Of a stretch of DNA of 64,000 nucleotides, positions 1-8,808 are shown piece by piece. Origin of the DNA: Mycobacterium sp. 4858 (GTDB taxonomy: Bacteria > Actinomycetota > Actinomycetes > Mycobacteriales > Mycobacteriaceae); contig NZ_LT968776.1 of NCBI RefSeq assembly GCF_900240975.1, forward strand, positions 1,488,001 to 1,552,000, in the 5' to 3' direction. Below the pieces are notes generated by a model, which was not told the DNA's origin, ran no database searches, and saw only the letters and a list, made by a program, of their open reading frames with translations. Numbering within the stretch: the stretch's first letter is position 1; every line of letters starts with the position of its first letter. The position numbers and the translations under genes were made by a program.

Positions 1-207
1 GTAGGGCACCGTGTGCGCCGAGAACTGGTGGGTGAGGCCGTGCCGGGGCAGGAAGGCGACCTGGTGTCCCGCCACGGCGCCGATCGTCACCGCGGCGCTG
101 GGCGGGCCGTACGGGGTGTCGACGTCGACGACGCGGGTGTCCGACTCGAAGAAGGTGTAGAAGCCGCTGCCGCCGATGACTCCGAGCATCCGCCCATTGT
201 GGTGCAT
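1..207 (-). CDS. mtnP: S-methyl-5'-thioadenosine phosphorylase, 5' part only
   Basis: Only the first 69 codons are inside the window; the gene continues past the left edge. The protein begins [29 protein letters not shown] is the phosphate-binding N-terminus of the MTAP/PNP family, and [18 protein letters not shown] matches the next conserved block. The family cleaves methylthioadenosine with phosphate in methionine salvage and polyamine recycling; the M. tuberculosis counterpart is Rv0535. The ATG is chosen because MHxNGRMLG is the usual mycobacterial N-terminus. It is divergent from menA with a 56-base gap. Substrate choice between methylthioadenosine and other purine nucleosides cannot be settled from the fragment. 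Confidence 0.88.
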   Translation of the reverse strand, partial: MHHNGRMLGVIGGSGFYTFFESDTRVVDVDTPYGPPSAAVTIGAVAGHQVAFLPRHGLTHQFSAHTVPY

Positions 208-263
208 GGCCCATGTCCGATCGCGGGTGCGGGGGCGCGGCCCACTCCTGGCAGGATGCGTGC

Positions 264-1136
264 GTGGCCAGTTTCGGGCAGTGGATCTCGGGTGCGCGTC
301 CGCGGACGCTGCCCAACGCGGTGGCCCCGGTGGTCGCGGGCACCGGCGCGGCGGCATGGCTGGGATCCGTGGTGTGGTGGAAGGCGCTGCTGGCGCTGGC
401 GGTGGCGCTCGCATTGACCATCGGGGTGAACTACGCCAACGACTACTCCGACGGCATTCGGGGCACCGACGACGACCGGGCCGGCCCGGTGCGCCTGGTG
501 GGTTCGCGGCTGGCCACCCCGCGGTCGGTGCTGGCGGCCGCGGTCGCCAGCCTGGCGATCGGGGCGGCCGCCGGCGTGGCGCTCGCGCTCGTCAGCGCTC
601 CGTGGCTGATCGCGGTGGGCGCGGTGTGTATCGCCGGCGCGTGGCTGTACACCGGCGGCTCGAAACCGTACGGCTACGCCGGTTTCGGCGAGGTCGCGGT
701 GTTCGTGTTCTTCGGCCTGGTGGCGGTGCTCGGCACGGAGTACACGCAGGCGTTGCGGGTGGACTGGGTGGGGCTGGCGCTGGCGGTGGCGACCGGGGCG
801 CTGTCGTCGTCGGTGCTGGTGGCCAACAACCTGCGCGACATTCCCACCGACGAGCGCTCGGGGAAGATCACCCTGGCGGTGCGCCTGGGCGACGCCCGCA
901 CCCGCGTGTTGTATCAGGCGCTGCTGGCGACTGCCGGGGTGTTGACACTGGCGCTGACGGCGGCCACGCCGTGGTGCGCGGTGGGGTTGGTGGCCACGCC
1001 GCTGGCGCTGCGCGCGGTGCGTCCCGTGCGGTCGGGGCGCGGGGGCCCGGAGTTGATTCCGGTGCTGCGCGATACCGGCCTGGCGATGGTCGTCTGGGCG
1101 ATCGCGGTGGCCGCGGCGCTGGCGCTGGCCCGCTGA
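264..1136 (+). CDS. menA: 1,4-dihydroxy-2-naphthoate polyprenyltransferase
   Basis: Integral membrane UbiA-family prenyltransferase that attaches the polyprenyl tail to dihydroxynaphthoate in menaquinone synthesis. The 290-residue protein is hydrophobic throughout. The Asp-rich prenyl-diphosphate motif is visible as [16 protein letters not shown], and a second block is [14 protein letters not shown]. The GTG giving [19 protein letters not shown] is preferred over an ATG 51 bases upstream because it matches the usual MenA N-terminus and has AGGA about 7 bases before it. The protein is of normal length. Its neighbour fabH is co-directional but 144 bases away, so co-transcription is possible but not shown. 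Confidence 0.93.
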   Translation: MASFGQWISGARPRTLPNAVAPVVAGTGAAAWLGSVVWWKALLALAVALALTIGVNYANDYSDGIRGTDDDRAGPVRLVGSRLATPRSVLAAAVASLAIGAAAGVALALVSAPWLIAVGAVCIAGAWLYTGGSKPYGYAGFGEVAVFVFFGLVAVLGTEYTQALRVDWVGLALAVATGALSSSVLVANNLRDIPTDERSGKITLAVRLGDARTRVLYQALLATAGVLTLALTAATPWCAVGLVATPLALRAVRPVRSGRGGPELIPVLRDTGLAMVVWAIAVAAALALAR

Positions 1137-1280
1137 TCGGGCGTGCGCCCGCGGCGGGTTGTACCGGCGTGTCGCCGCCGTGGATGCACACTCGGGTGCA
1201 CGAGCGGGACCGGATCCGATAACAATGGAGGACCGGCGTCGGGACGATGGCCGTTGTAGCAGGACCGATCGGGGACAGCA

Positions 1281-2288
1281 ATGAAGCAGATCGCCGCGAC
1301 CAGTGGGCCGACGAACGTCGGGTTGCTCAGCGTCGGGGCCTACCGCCCCGCGCGCGTGGTCACCAACGACGAGATATGCGAGAACATCGACTCCTCGGAT
1401 GAGTGGATCTTCTCCAGGACCGGGATCAAGACGCGCCGATTCGCCGCCCGAGAGGAATCCGCCGCATCCATGGCCACCGAGGCCGGGCGAGAGGCCATCG
1501 CCAAGGCCGGGTTGACGCCGCCGGACGTCGACTGCGTGATCGTCGCGACGAGCACGCATTTTCTGCAGACCCCGGCCTGCGCGCCCGCGGTCGCCGCGGC
1601 GCTGGGCGCGACCGGCGTGCCCGCGTTCGACGTCTCGGCGGGGTGTGCGGGCTTCGGTTACGCGCTCGGCGTCGCCGCGGACATGATCCGCGGCGGGACC
1701 GCCGGCAAGGTACTGGTCCTCGGTTCGGAGAAGCTGTCGCCCACGGTGGACATGCAGGACCGCACCAACTGCTTCATCTTCGCCGACGGCGCGGCGGGCG
1801 TGGTGGTCGGCGAGACGCCCGATCAGGGCATCGGCCCGACCGTCTGGGGCAGTGACGGCGAACAGGCCCTGGCCATCCGCCAGGACATCGACTGGATCGA
1901 CTACATGGACAGCCCGACGGGCCCCCGCCCGTTCCTGCGGCTGGAAGGCAGCGCGGTGTTCCGCTGGGCGGCGTTCGAGATGGGCAAGGTCGGCCGGCAG
2001 GCCATGGACGCGGCGGGTGTGCGGCCCGACGAGATCGACGTCTTCGTGCCGCACCAGGCCAACAGCCGCATCAACGAGGTCCTGGCGAAGAGCCTGGAGC
2101 TGCGGCCGGACGCCGTCGTCGCCAACGACATCGAGCACACCGGGAACACCTCGGCCGCGTCCATTCCGCTGGCGATGGCCGAAATCCTGGCCACCGGGGC
2201 GGCTGAGCCGGGCGACCTGGCGCTGCTGATCGGGTACGGCGCGGGCCTCAGTTACGCCGCACAGGTCGTGCGGATGCCCAACTTCTGA
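1281..2288 (+). CDS. fabH: beta-ketoacyl-ACP synthase III (mycolate-linking)
   Basis: KAS III condensing enzyme. In mycobacteria it condenses long acyl-CoA from FAS-I with malonyl-AcpM, linking FAS-I to the mycolate-building FAS-II system. The 335-residue protein has the full thiolase fold and triad: Cys122 in SAGCAGFG, His258 in VPHQANSRI and Asn289 in HTGNTSAAS. The N-terminus with [14 protein letters not shown] is typical of the mycobacterial enzyme. The start is ATG with GGGGACAG upstream. It converges on the DUF4229 gene with only 7 bases between stops. Unlike many bacterial fabH genes it is not in a fab operon, which is normal for mycobacteria. Confidence 0.95.
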   Translation: MKQIAATSGPTNVGLLSVGAYRPARVVTNDEICENIDSSDEWIFSRTGIKTRRFAAREESAASMATEAGREAIAKAGLTPPDVDCVIVATSTHFLQTPACAPAVAAALGATGVPAFDVSAGCAGFGYALGVAADMIRGGTAGKVLVLGSEKLSPTVDMQDRTNCFIFADGAAGVVVGETPDQGIGPTVWGSDGEQALAIRQDIDWIDYMDSPTGPRPFLRLEGSAVFRWAAFEMGKVGRQAMDAAGVRPDEIDVFVPHQANSRINEVLAKSLELRPDAVVANDIEHTGNTSAASIPLAMAEILATGAAEPGDLALLIGYGAGLSYAAQVVRMPNF

Positions 2289-2295
2289 TCGGTCT

Positions 2296-2667
2296 TCACC
2301 CGTCATCGCTCCCCTCGTCGGGCGGCGCGTCGCCGTGCAACCGCGCCCGTAGCTGTTCGCGCTCCCGGCGCCGGCGCTCACCGGCGATCGCCAGCGACGC
2401 GGTGGCGCGGCGGCGCAGCGGGCCGAACAGCCAGATGCCCAGGGGCATCGCGATGATCAGGGCGAACAACGCGGCGACCGCGATCGGGAACTCGCGGACG
2501 CCCATCAGGCGCGCCGCCCCGTAGATCGCGGCGGCGAGCGCCACCGCCAGCAGCAGTCGCGCGGCCGCGTAGAGCGAAACGTCGACGACCGCCCGATGGC
2601 GGGTGCCCCGCGCGCCGCCTTCGTCCGCGCGGTCCCCAGTGCTGTTGTCGCTAGCTCCTTCTGGCAC
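2296..2667 (-). CDS. small membrane protein, DUF4229-like
   Basis: A 123-residue protein with a hydrophilic N-terminus of about 30 residues and two adjacent hydrophobic segments (about 31-52 and 60-82). The tail is strongly basic (GPLRRRATASLA, then ERRRREREQLRARL) and probably helical and cytosolic. This layout fits the actinobacterial DUF4229 membrane family; the M. tuberculosis counterpart is Rv0531. No catalytic motif is visible and no function is known to me. The gene is divergent from the small 53-residue gene to its right, so the 46-base gap between them must hold both promoters. Confidence 0.8.
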   Translation of the reverse strand: MPEGASDNSTGDRADEGGARGTRHRAVVDVSLYAAARLLLAVALAAAIYGAARLMGVREFPIAVAALFALIIAMPLGIWLFGPLRRRATASLAIAGERRRREREQLRARLHGDAPPDEGSDDG

Positions 2668-2713
2668 AGGGGAGAGCCTACGACGCGGGTATATTCGTCA
2701 AAGGAGGTGTTGA

Positions 2714-2875
2714 GTGCTCTACCTGCTGCTCGTCCTGATTCTGGGGACGCTGATCTACGTTGGCTGGCGTACGGCGCGGTCGCAAATCAATCGGCCCAAG
2801 ACCCGCGTCATCGGGCCCGACGACGATCCAGAGTTCTTGCGGCGGTTGGGTCACGGGGACAACAACCCCCGCTAA
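2714..2875 (+). CDS. 53-residue conserved single-pass membrane peptide
   Basis: A short gene missed by a simple length cut-off. It has a near-perfect Shine-Dalgarno AAAGGAGGTG ending 5 bases before a GTG start. Translation begins VLYLLLVLILGTLIYVGWRT, a transmembrane helix of about 17 residues, followed by a charged tail (SQINRPKTRVIGPDDDPEFL, ending GDNNPR). It corresponds to the small M. tuberculosis gene Rv0530A. The strong ribosome site and charged conserved-looking tail argue for a real gene. It converges on the ATPase gene with 8 bases between stops. Function is unknown; a role as a small membrane-protein regulator would be a guess. Confidence 0.82.
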   Translation: MLYLLLVLILGTLIYVGWRTARSQINRPKTRVIGPDDDPEFLRRLGHGDNNPR

Positions 2876-2883
2876 GGCTCGCT

Positions 2884-4179
2884 CTAGGCGACCCCGGGGT
2901 TGCGCTGGTCGCCCGGGAATCCGTCGGCGACGATGGCCGCCAGTTCGGTGAGCGCCTCGCGGGTAGACCGCTTCAGCCGGTCCAAGTCGATCTCGGCGCC
3001 CTCTTCGAGGTGCGGGTCGAACGGCACCACCTGGACCGCGCGGCAGCGGCGGGAGAAGTGGTCGACCACCTTGTTCATGTCGACCTTGCCCGTCCGTGAC
3101 CGGACCCCGTTGATGACCGCGATCGAGTTGCGGACCATCTCCTCGTGGCCGTGCGCGTCCAGCCAGTCCAGCGTCGCCGACGCGCTGCGCGCGCCGTCGA
3201 TGGACCCGGAGCTGACGACGACGAGCACGTCGGCCTTGTCCAGCACCGAGGACATCACCGAATGCAGCAGCCCGGGCCCGCAGTCGGTGAGCACCAAACC
3301 GTAGAACCGCTCCAGGACGTCCAAGACCCGCGTGTAGTCGTCGGCGCCGAACGCCTCCGAGATGGCCGGGTCGGTTTCCGAGGCCAGCACTTCCAGCCCG
3401 CTGGGGCCCTTGGAGGTATAGCGGCGGACGTCGCTGTAGCGCTCGATGCTCCCGGCGTCGTGCAGCAGCTGACGCACCGTCGCCGCCGTCTCCAGCGGGA
3501 TCTTCTGGCTCAGGGTGCCCCGGTCGGGGTTGGCGTCGACCGCGATCACCCGGTCACCGCGGATGGAGGCGAAGGTCGCGCCCATGGTCGCGGCAATGGT
3601 CGTCTTGCCGACACCGCCCTTCAGCGACACCAGCGCGATCCGGTAGCAACCGCGCAACGGCCGGTTCACCTGCGCCACCAGGTTGTTGTAGCGGGCTGCC
3701 CGGGGGCTCTCCCCCAGGTTGATCAGGTGGCCGGACAGGTCGTAGAGCATCCGGCGCCAGCCCGCCGACGGTGGCGGCTTGACCGGCCGCAGCAACATAC
3801 CGGTGGACAGCTCCGGGTACGGCGTGTGCGGCAGCGGCTCGGGCCGCGGCGGGACCGGCATGGGCGCCGCTTCGGCCGGGCCCGTGTAGTAGGCGCCGTA
3901 CGCCGGCGGGTCGACCCGTGGGATACCGGTCACCGGGGTGGAATCCCACGGCGGCATCCCGGCGGGCCTGGGCATGGTCGGCGGCGCCGCCTCACGCCGC
4001 TCGGGGCCGGAGGCCCGCCCCTGGGTGCGGAACCCGGCGAAGGCGCGGGTCGGCGCGTCGCCGGCGTCGGCCGGCGCCTCGTCCGCGGCTGGTGACGGCG
4101 GGTCCGACGGCCCCTGCGGAGCCAGTTGCGTGGTCGGTTGATCGGGCGCCCCCACGCCCGCCGATGGCTGGTCTGACAC
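2884..4179 (-). CDS. MinD/ParA-like ATPase with proline-rich N-terminus
   Basis: A 431-residue protein. Residues 1 to about 140 are low-complexity, rich in Pro, Ala and acidic residues. A conserved linker with WRRMLYDLSGHLINLGES follows, then a deviant-Walker P-loop ATPase domain. The Walker A is SLKGGVGKTT near residues 186-195, followed by VIAVDANPDRGTL and LVLTDCGPG. Such ATPases bind ATP at a dimer interface and position cargo or act in ESX-type secretion; the EspI-like layout is similar but this gene is not beside an ESX locus. The second of two GTG codons is chosen because AAGGGGGAG lies just upstream. It corresponds to Rv0530. Its partner is unknown. Confidence 0.85.
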   Translation of the reverse strand: MSDQPSAGVGAPDQPTTQLAPQGPSDPPSPAADEAPADAGDAPTRAFAGFRTQGRASGPERREAAPPTMPRPAGMPPWDSTPVTGIPRVDPPAYGAYYTGPAEAAPMPVPPRPEPLPHTPYPELSTGMLLRPVKPPPSAGWRRMLYDLSGHLINLGESPRAARYNNLVAQVNRPLRGCYRIALVSLKGGVGKTTIAATMGATFASIRGDRVIAVDANPDRGTLSQKIPLETAATVRQLLHDAGSIERYSDVRRYTSKGPSGLEVLASETDPAISEAFGADDYTRVLDVLERFYGLVLTDCGPGLLHSVMSSVLDKADVLVVVSSGSIDGARSASATLDWLDAHGHEEMVRNSIAVINGVRSRTGKVDMNKVVDHFSRRCRAVQVVPFDPHLEEGAEIDLDRLKRSTREALTELAAIVADGFPGDQRNPGVA

Positions 4180-4222
4180 GTGCACTCCCCCTTGTTGTGT
4201 TACCCGGGTCGGTCGCTGGCGG

Positions 4223-5200
4223 TCACCCCACGCCCGCATACGAATGCAGGCCCACGGTGACCAGGTTAACGAAGAACAGATTGAAGACCATGGCCACGAA
4301 CCCGGCGACGTTGATCCAGGCCGCCTTCCTGTCCCGCCATCCCGCCGTCGACCTGGCGTGCAGGTAGGCGGCGTAGATCACCCATGCGACGAAGGACACG
4401 GTCTCCTTGGGATCCCAGCCCCAGTACCGGCCCCAGGCCTCCTCGGCCCAGATCGCGCCGAAGATGACCCCGAAGCCGAACACCGGGAAGGCGAAGATCG
4501 TGGTCCGGTAGGCGACGCGGTCCAGCGTCTGCGCGTCGGGGAACCTCCGCAGCATCCGGGCCACGGCGCCGTCGGAGTCGTCGTCGCCCAGGCGTGAGGT
4601 CCGCAGCAGGAACAGGATGCTGGCGATGCCGGCGACCATGAACACCCCGGAACCCAGGCTGACCACCGACACGTGGATGGGCAGCCAATAGGACTGCAGC
4701 GCGGGCATCACCGGGGCGGCGTTGGTGTAGAGCCAGCGTCCGGAGACCGTCAGCAGGATCAGCACCGGCACCAGCAGGAAGACCCACAGCGGGCGATACT
4801 GCGGGCGGCGCAGCACGAAGGCCCCGGCGAGCAGCCCGCACATGCAGGTCAGGTTGATGAACTCGTACATGTTGCCCCACGGCGCCCGCAGGGTGGCCAG
4901 GCCGCGCAGCACGATGCAGGCGAACAGCAGCCCGATACCGAGGTAGACGACGGCCAGCCCGGCCCGCCCGACACGCTCGTCCAGCGGCCGCCGCGGGGCG
5001 TCGTCCACGATGCCGGGGGTGAAGCCGTCGGAGGACACCGCGCCCGCCAGCACCCGCTCGCGCTGGTCGACGCGGCGGCCGCCCGCATAGGCAAGCTCGT
5101 AGGCCAACAGCAGCAACGCGATGACCAGCGCCACGACGGCCGACGTGAACGCCCAGTCGGAGTACCGCGCCAAGCCGATGTTGACGTGCACCGTGTTCAT
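4223..5200 (-). CDS. ccsA: cytochrome c biogenesis protein CcsA (CcsB-type, heme handling)
   Basis: Polytopic membrane protein of the System II (Ccs) cytochrome c maturation pathway, which with ResB moves heme outward and attaches it to apocytochromes. The 325-residue protein has about eight hydrophobic segments. It carries the tryptophan-rich heme-handling motif WGRYWGWDPKE between residues about 245 and 260, with conserved histidines in the flanking helices. The ATG overlaps the resB stop by four bases (ATGA), so translation is probably coupled. An upstream extension is rejected because MNTVHVNIGLARYSDWAF is the family N-terminus. It is the last gene of the cytochrome c operon. Confidence 0.93.
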   Translation of the reverse strand: MNTVHVNIGLARYSDWAFTSAVVALVIALLLLAYELAYAGGRRVDQRERVLAGAVSSDGFTPGIVDDAPRRPLDERVGRAGLAVVYLGIGLLFACIVLRGLATLRAPWGNMYEFINLTCMCGLLAGAFVLRRPQYRPLWVFLLVPVLILLTVSGRWLYTNAAPVMPALQSYWLPIHVSVVSLGSGVFMVAGIASILFLLRTSRLGDDDSDGAVARMLRRFPDAQTLDRVAYRTTIFAFPVFGFGVIFGAIWAEEAWGRYWGWDPKETVSFVAWVIYAAYLHARSTAGWRDRKAAWINVAGFVAMVFNLFFVNLVTVGLHSYAGVG

Positions 5201-6837
5201 TTGACGTCCACCTGAGAACTCCTTCCGGAGGCGGGGGGGTTGAGTAACTGCGCCGCGCCGGACTCGCCCAGACCGTCCAGCACCCGCTCCGTCAACCGCT
5301 CGAACTCGTCGCCCCACCCGGAGTTGTCGGTGCGCGCGAGCCCGCCCAATTCGACGTTCACCGTACCGGCCGCCTCGCCACCCACCTCAGTGAGCCTGAC
5401 CCACACCCGGCGGCGGCGCACCAGCAGCGATACCACCAGCCCGGCCATCATCGTGATGGCGAAGACCAGCACCCAGCTCTGCCCGGGATCGTGGGAGACC
5501 TGCAGGTTGACGAACGGCACCGCGCCGTCGAAGCGGACGACGGTGCCCGCCGCCGGCCCCTGGTCGATGCGCACCTCCTGCCCCGCGCGCAGGTTGACCC
5601 GCTTCTCCCTGGTCAGCCGGCCCTGCTGGATCAGCCGGGGATCCAGCGTGAACAGCGATTGCGGCCGCCCGGTGTCCAGCCCGGTGTCGCCCCGGTAGAT
5701 GTCCACGGCCACAGCGGGGGCGTTGAGCGCCGGGAAGCGCGACGACAACAGCGTCCCGTCGAGCTGCTCGGTGGGCGCCAGCAGGCCCTGGATGGCGATC
5801 TCGTGCTGGCGGCGCTCGGCGGCGCCCGGGTAGCTGCCGGCGGGCGGGTCGATGCGCACCACCCCCGACGAGAGCAACGTCTGCGGGTTGTCGGGCCGCC
5901 ATTGCACGGTCGACGTGCGGGTCTGCCCGCCCGGGAAGGTCACGGTGAACGTGGGCGCGTAGCCGTGGCCCTGCAGGTACACCCGGTCACCGCCGACGCG
6001 CAGCGGGTGGTTGACCTCCAGCAGGTAGTGCCGCCAGCTGTTGGCCGCCAGGTCCCGGCCCGCCTGGTAGTCGATGTCGGCGGCGAACGACGTGGCCTGC
6101 CCCGACGGCAGGTAGTGGGCCTGAAAGTCGTTCACGCGGATGCAGATCGGGTTCAGCGACGTGCCGTCGACGGTGTTGCCGGCCCGGAACGAGTCGAACG
6201 CGGCCGGCGAGGCCGAGCAGAAACCCGGCCCGGAGTCGGCGATGACGATGACGTTGCCCTCGTAGCCGAACAGCTTGCCGACGGCCACCGCGACCAGCAG
6301 GCCCAGCAGCGAGAAGTGGAACACGATGTTGCCGAACTCGCGCAGGTAACCCTTCTCGGCGGACACCTCGACGACTTCGCCCTCGTGCCGGATCGCCGTG
6401 CGCCAGCCGCGGAGCCGGCCGGTGATCGTGTTGGCCAGGGCGTTGAGCTCGTCGGCGTCGGCGTGGATCTGGGCGCTGGCGTGCTTGGGCAACCGGGCCA
6501 GGTTGCGCGGCGCGGCCACCGGGATGGCCCGCAGACTCCGGGCGTGCTCGATCATCCGCGGGGTCAGGCAGCCGACCAGCGAGACGAACAACAGCACGTA
6601 GACGGCGGTGAACCAGAAGCTGGAGAACACGTTGAACGCCTGCAGCCGGTCCAGCCACGGCCCGATCAGGGGGTGGGCTTTCAGGTAGTCGTCGACCTTC
6701 CCGGCGTTGAGGCTGCGCTGCGGCAGCAGCGCACCGGGGATCGCGCCCAGCGCGAGCAGGAACAGCAGCACCAGCGCGGTGCCCATCGAGGTCAACGCGC
6801 GCCAGGTGTTGCGCCCCCAGGCGAGTGCGCGCCTCAA
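5197..6837 (-). CDS. resB: cytochrome c biogenesis protein ResB/Ccs1
   Basis: Membrane partner of CcsA in System II cytochrome c biogenesis. The 546-residue protein has three hydrophobic segments in the first 190 residues (around 18-38, 72-92 and 167-187), then a large extracytoplasmic domain, then a last helix near residue 450 before a cytosolic tail. GYLREFGNIVFHFSLLGL is the conserved third-helix block. The start chosen is a TTG in LRRALAWGRNTW that overlaps the ccdA stop as TTGA. A downstream ATG (MGTALVLLF) is possible but would cut into the first helix. Longer upstream reading runs through ccdA and is not coding. Confidence 0.9.
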   Translation of the reverse strand: MRRALAWGRNTWRALTSMGTALVLLFLLALGAIPGALLPQRSLNAGKVDDYLKAHPLIGPWLDRLQAFNVFSSFWFTAVYVLLFVSLVGCLTPRMIEHARSLRAIPVAAPRNLARLPKHASAQIHADADELNALANTITGRLRGWRTAIRHEGEVVEVSAEKGYLREFGNIVFHFSLLGLLVAVAVGKLFGYEGNVIVIADSGPGFCSASPAAFDSFRAGNTVDGTSLNPICIRVNDFQAHYLPSGQATSFAADIDYQAGRDLAANSWRHYLLEVNHPLRVGGDRVYLQGHGYAPTFTVTFPGGQTRTSTVQWRPDNPQTLLSSGVVRIDPPAGSYPGAAERRQHEIAIQGLLAPTEQLDGTLLSSRFPALNAPAVAVDIYRGDTGLDTGRPQSLFTLDPRLIQQGRLTREKRVNLRAGQEVRIDQGPAAGTVVRFDGAVPFVNLQVSHDPGQSWVLVFAITMMAGLVVSLLVRRRRVWVRLTEVGGEAAGTVNVELGGLARTDNSGWGDEFERLTERVLDGLGESGAAQLLNPPASGRSSQVDVK

Positions 6838-7613
6838 ATCGGCAGCCTCACATCGGACACGAAGGCGTCGCGCAGCCAGGAGATGAAGTCGTTCCACACC
6901 CCGGTCACCAGCAGGGCACCGACCGTGATGAGCAGCGCGCCGCCGAAGATCTGGATGGCCCGGGTGTGGCGGCGCAGCCAGCCCAGGGCCCCCACGGCGC
7001 CCGCCGAACCGAGGGCCAGCAGCACGAACGGGATGCCCAGGCCCAGGCAGTAGGCGATCACCAGGACGATTCCGCGGGCCACGCTCGCACCGTCGGTGGC
7101 CGAGGCCACGGTGATCACGCCGGCCAGCGTGGGCCCCAGGCACGGGGTCCAGCCCAACGCGAACACCGCGCCCAGCAGCGGCGCGCCGGCGACGGTGGTG
7201 AGCTGGCGCGGGCTGAACCTGGCCTGGCGCTGCAGGGCCGGGATGAGGCCGACGAAGGCCAGGCCCATGACGATCGTCAGCACGCCGCCGGCCCGCTGCA
7301 GCAGCAGCTGGTTGGTGATGAGTGTGGTCGTCATGCCGAGAACGGCGACCGTGCCCAGGACGAACACTGTGGTGAAGCCCGCGACGAACAGCGCGGCCGA
7401 GCCCGCGACCCGCCACCGCGCCGACGGCGGCGCCTTGACCTGGCCGGGTAGCGGCTGCTCGTCCACGCCGACCACGGCCGCCAGGTAGGACAGGTAGCCC
7501 GGCACCAGCGGCACCACGCAGGGCGAGGCGAACGACACCAGACCGGCCAGCACGCACACACCCAGGGCCACCAGGAGCGGCCCGGCGGCGGCGATCTGGG
7601 TGAATCCGGTCAC
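6834..7613 (-). CDS. ccdA: CcdA-type thiol-disulfide transporter
   Basis: Six-helix membrane protein of the DsbD/CcdA family that carries reducing equivalents across the membrane to the thioredoxin-like lipoprotein encoded just upstream, keeping apocytochrome CxxCH cysteines reduced. The 259-residue length is normal. The two membrane cysteines of the family are present: Cys32 in SFASPCVVP and Cys158 in GWTPCLGPT. The GTG start overlaps the preceding stop as GTGA, and the stop overlaps the resB TTG, so it sits tightly inside the operon. The M. tuberculosis counterpart is Rv0527. Confidence 0.93.
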   Translation of the reverse strand: MTGFTQIAAAGPLLVALGVCVLAGLVSFASPCVVPLVPGYLSYLAAVVGVDEQPLPGQVKAPPSARWRVAGSAALFVAGFTTVFVLGTVAVLGMTTTLITNQLLLQRAGGVLTIVMGLAFVGLIPALQRQARFSPRQLTTVAGAPLLGAVFALGWTPCLGPTLAGVITVASATDGASVARGIVLVIAYCLGLGIPFVLLALGSAGAVGALGWLRRHTRAIQIFGGALLITVGALLVTGVWNDFISWLRDAFVSDVRLPI

Positions 7614-8197
7614 TCGCGGGCCACCTTCTGCACCACGGGCTGCAGGTCGGCGGCCAGCAGTTCGCGCAGGAACACGGCCGCGACCCGGTGCTGGCGGTCC
7701 AGCACGAGCGTCGACGGGATGACGGTGGTCGGGTACTTGCCGCCGAACGCGATCAGGGTGCGCATCGCCGGGTCGTAGATGGAGGGGAAGGTGACGTGGC
7801 GGTCGTTGACGAAGTCCAGCGCCGCCTGCCGGTTGCTGTCGCGTACGTCGATGCCCAGAAAGGACACCCCGGCGTCGCGGGTGGCGTCGTACACCTGTTG
7901 CAGTTGGCTGACCTCGGCCCGGCACGGGCCGCACCACTGCCCCCAGATGTTGATGACGACGACCCGGCCGGCGAAGATCGGATCGTCCAGCGACAGCGGG
8001 TGGGCCGGGTCGGCCAGGTCCGGCCCGGACAGCGGACCGGGGTGGCCGCGGCCCGACGGCGGGTTGTAGTAGATGTCCGTCTTCCCGCCGGGCGAGACGA
8101 ATTCGAAGGTGCCGCCCTGGGCCACGGCGTCGCGACCGGAAGAACAGCCGGTGACCAGGGTCGTCAGCACGACCCCGGCCATCGTCAGCCGCCGCAT
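7610..8197 (-). CDS. TlpA/ResA-like thioredoxin lipoprotein
   Basis: A 195-residue exported thioredoxin-fold protein. The N-terminus MRRLTMAGVVLTTLVTGC is a lipoprotein signal with lipobox VTGC (Cys18), so it should be anchored outside the membrane. The redox motif is WCGPC (Cys89 and Cys92). It probably reduces apocytochrome c disulfides using electrons passed by CcdA. The ATG lies two bases after the stop of the phosphatase gene upstream. Upstream frame extension reads through that gene and is rejected. The counterpart is Rv0526. Confidence 0.9.
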   Translation of the reverse strand: MRRLTMAGVVLTTLVTGCSSGRDAVAQGGTFEFVSPGGKTDIYYNPPSGRGHPGPLSGPDLADPAHPLSLDDPIFAGRVVVINIWGQWCGPCRAEVSQLQQVYDATRDAGVSFLGIDVRDSNRQAALDFVNDRHVTFPSIYDPAMRTLIAFGGKYPTTVIPSTLVLDRQHRVAAVFLRELLAADLQPVVQKVARE

Positions 8198-8199
8198 GA

Positions 8200-8808
8200 T
8201 CAAGGCGCCGCCGGTTCGGCGTACTCGACGTCGACGAGCCGGTCGCCCTGGTACACCAGCGTGGTGATCGAGCACAGCCCACACTCCCGGCGACGCGGGT
8301 CGTGCCACAGCCGCCTGCCGGTCAGGTGCAGCCGCAGCGTCCACACCGGCAGTTGATGGCTGACGCACACCACCTCACTGCCGGCTCCGCGGGCGCGGGC
8401 CTTGTCCACCGCCGTGCTCATCCGCGCGGCGATCTCGGCGTACGGCTCGCCCCACGACGGGGTGAACGGGTTGCGCAGCTGCCACCAGAACCGCGGGTCG
8501 CGCCAGGCGCCGTCACCCGGGCCGACGCGGCGGCCCTCGAAGAAGTTGGCCGATTCGATCAGGTCGGGGTCGGTGTCCACGGCGACGCCGTGCTTGGCGG
8601 CGATGGGCGCGGCGGTCTCCTGGGCCCGCTGCAGCGGTGAGGCGACCACCGCGACGATGTCCCGGCCGGCCAGCGCGTCGGCGACCGCGGCCGCCTGTTC
8701 ACGGCCCCGGTCGGACAGGTGGAATCCGGGCAGCCGGCCGTAGAGGACGCCGCTGGGGTTGTGCACCTCGCCGTGACGCACGACGTGGACCCGGGTCTGC
8801 TCGGCCAT
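8200..8808 (-). CDS. histidine phosphatase family protein (phosphoglycerate mutase-like)
   Basis: A 202-residue branch-1 histidine phosphatase. The phosphorylated histidine is in VRHGEV (Arg11-His12-Gly13), and the second catalytic block is VVCVSHQLPV. The length is too short and the 2,3-bisphosphoglycerate mutase signature is missing, so it is more likely a broad or small-molecule phosphatase than a glycolytic mutase; the true gpm is elsewhere in this window. The ATG overlaps the last base of the hemL stop. Its place between hemL and the cytochrome c genes is conserved (Rv0525), but its substrate is unknown. Confidence 0.87.
   Translation of the reverse strand: MAEQTRVHVVRHGEVHNPSGVLYGRLPGFHLSDRGREQAAAVADALAGRDIVAVVASPLQRAQETAAPIAAKHGVAVDTDPDLIESANFFEGRRVGPGDGAWRDPRFWWQLRNPFTPSWGEPYAEIAARMSTAVDKARARGAGSEVVCVSHQLPVWTLRLHLTGRRLWHDPRRRECGLCSITTLVYQGDRLVDVEYAEPAAP

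Noticed and set aside
87..2381. A 764-codon open frame on the - strand across menA and fabH
   Set aside because: It is antisense to two well-recognised genes, has low-complexity Arg/His/Gly content and no family match; long antisense frames are expected at this GC content.
8200..8808. Calling the gene after hemL a glycolytic phosphoglycerate mutase
   Set aside because: It lacks the [12 protein letters not shown] block and is shorter; the true gpmA is at 52633-53382.
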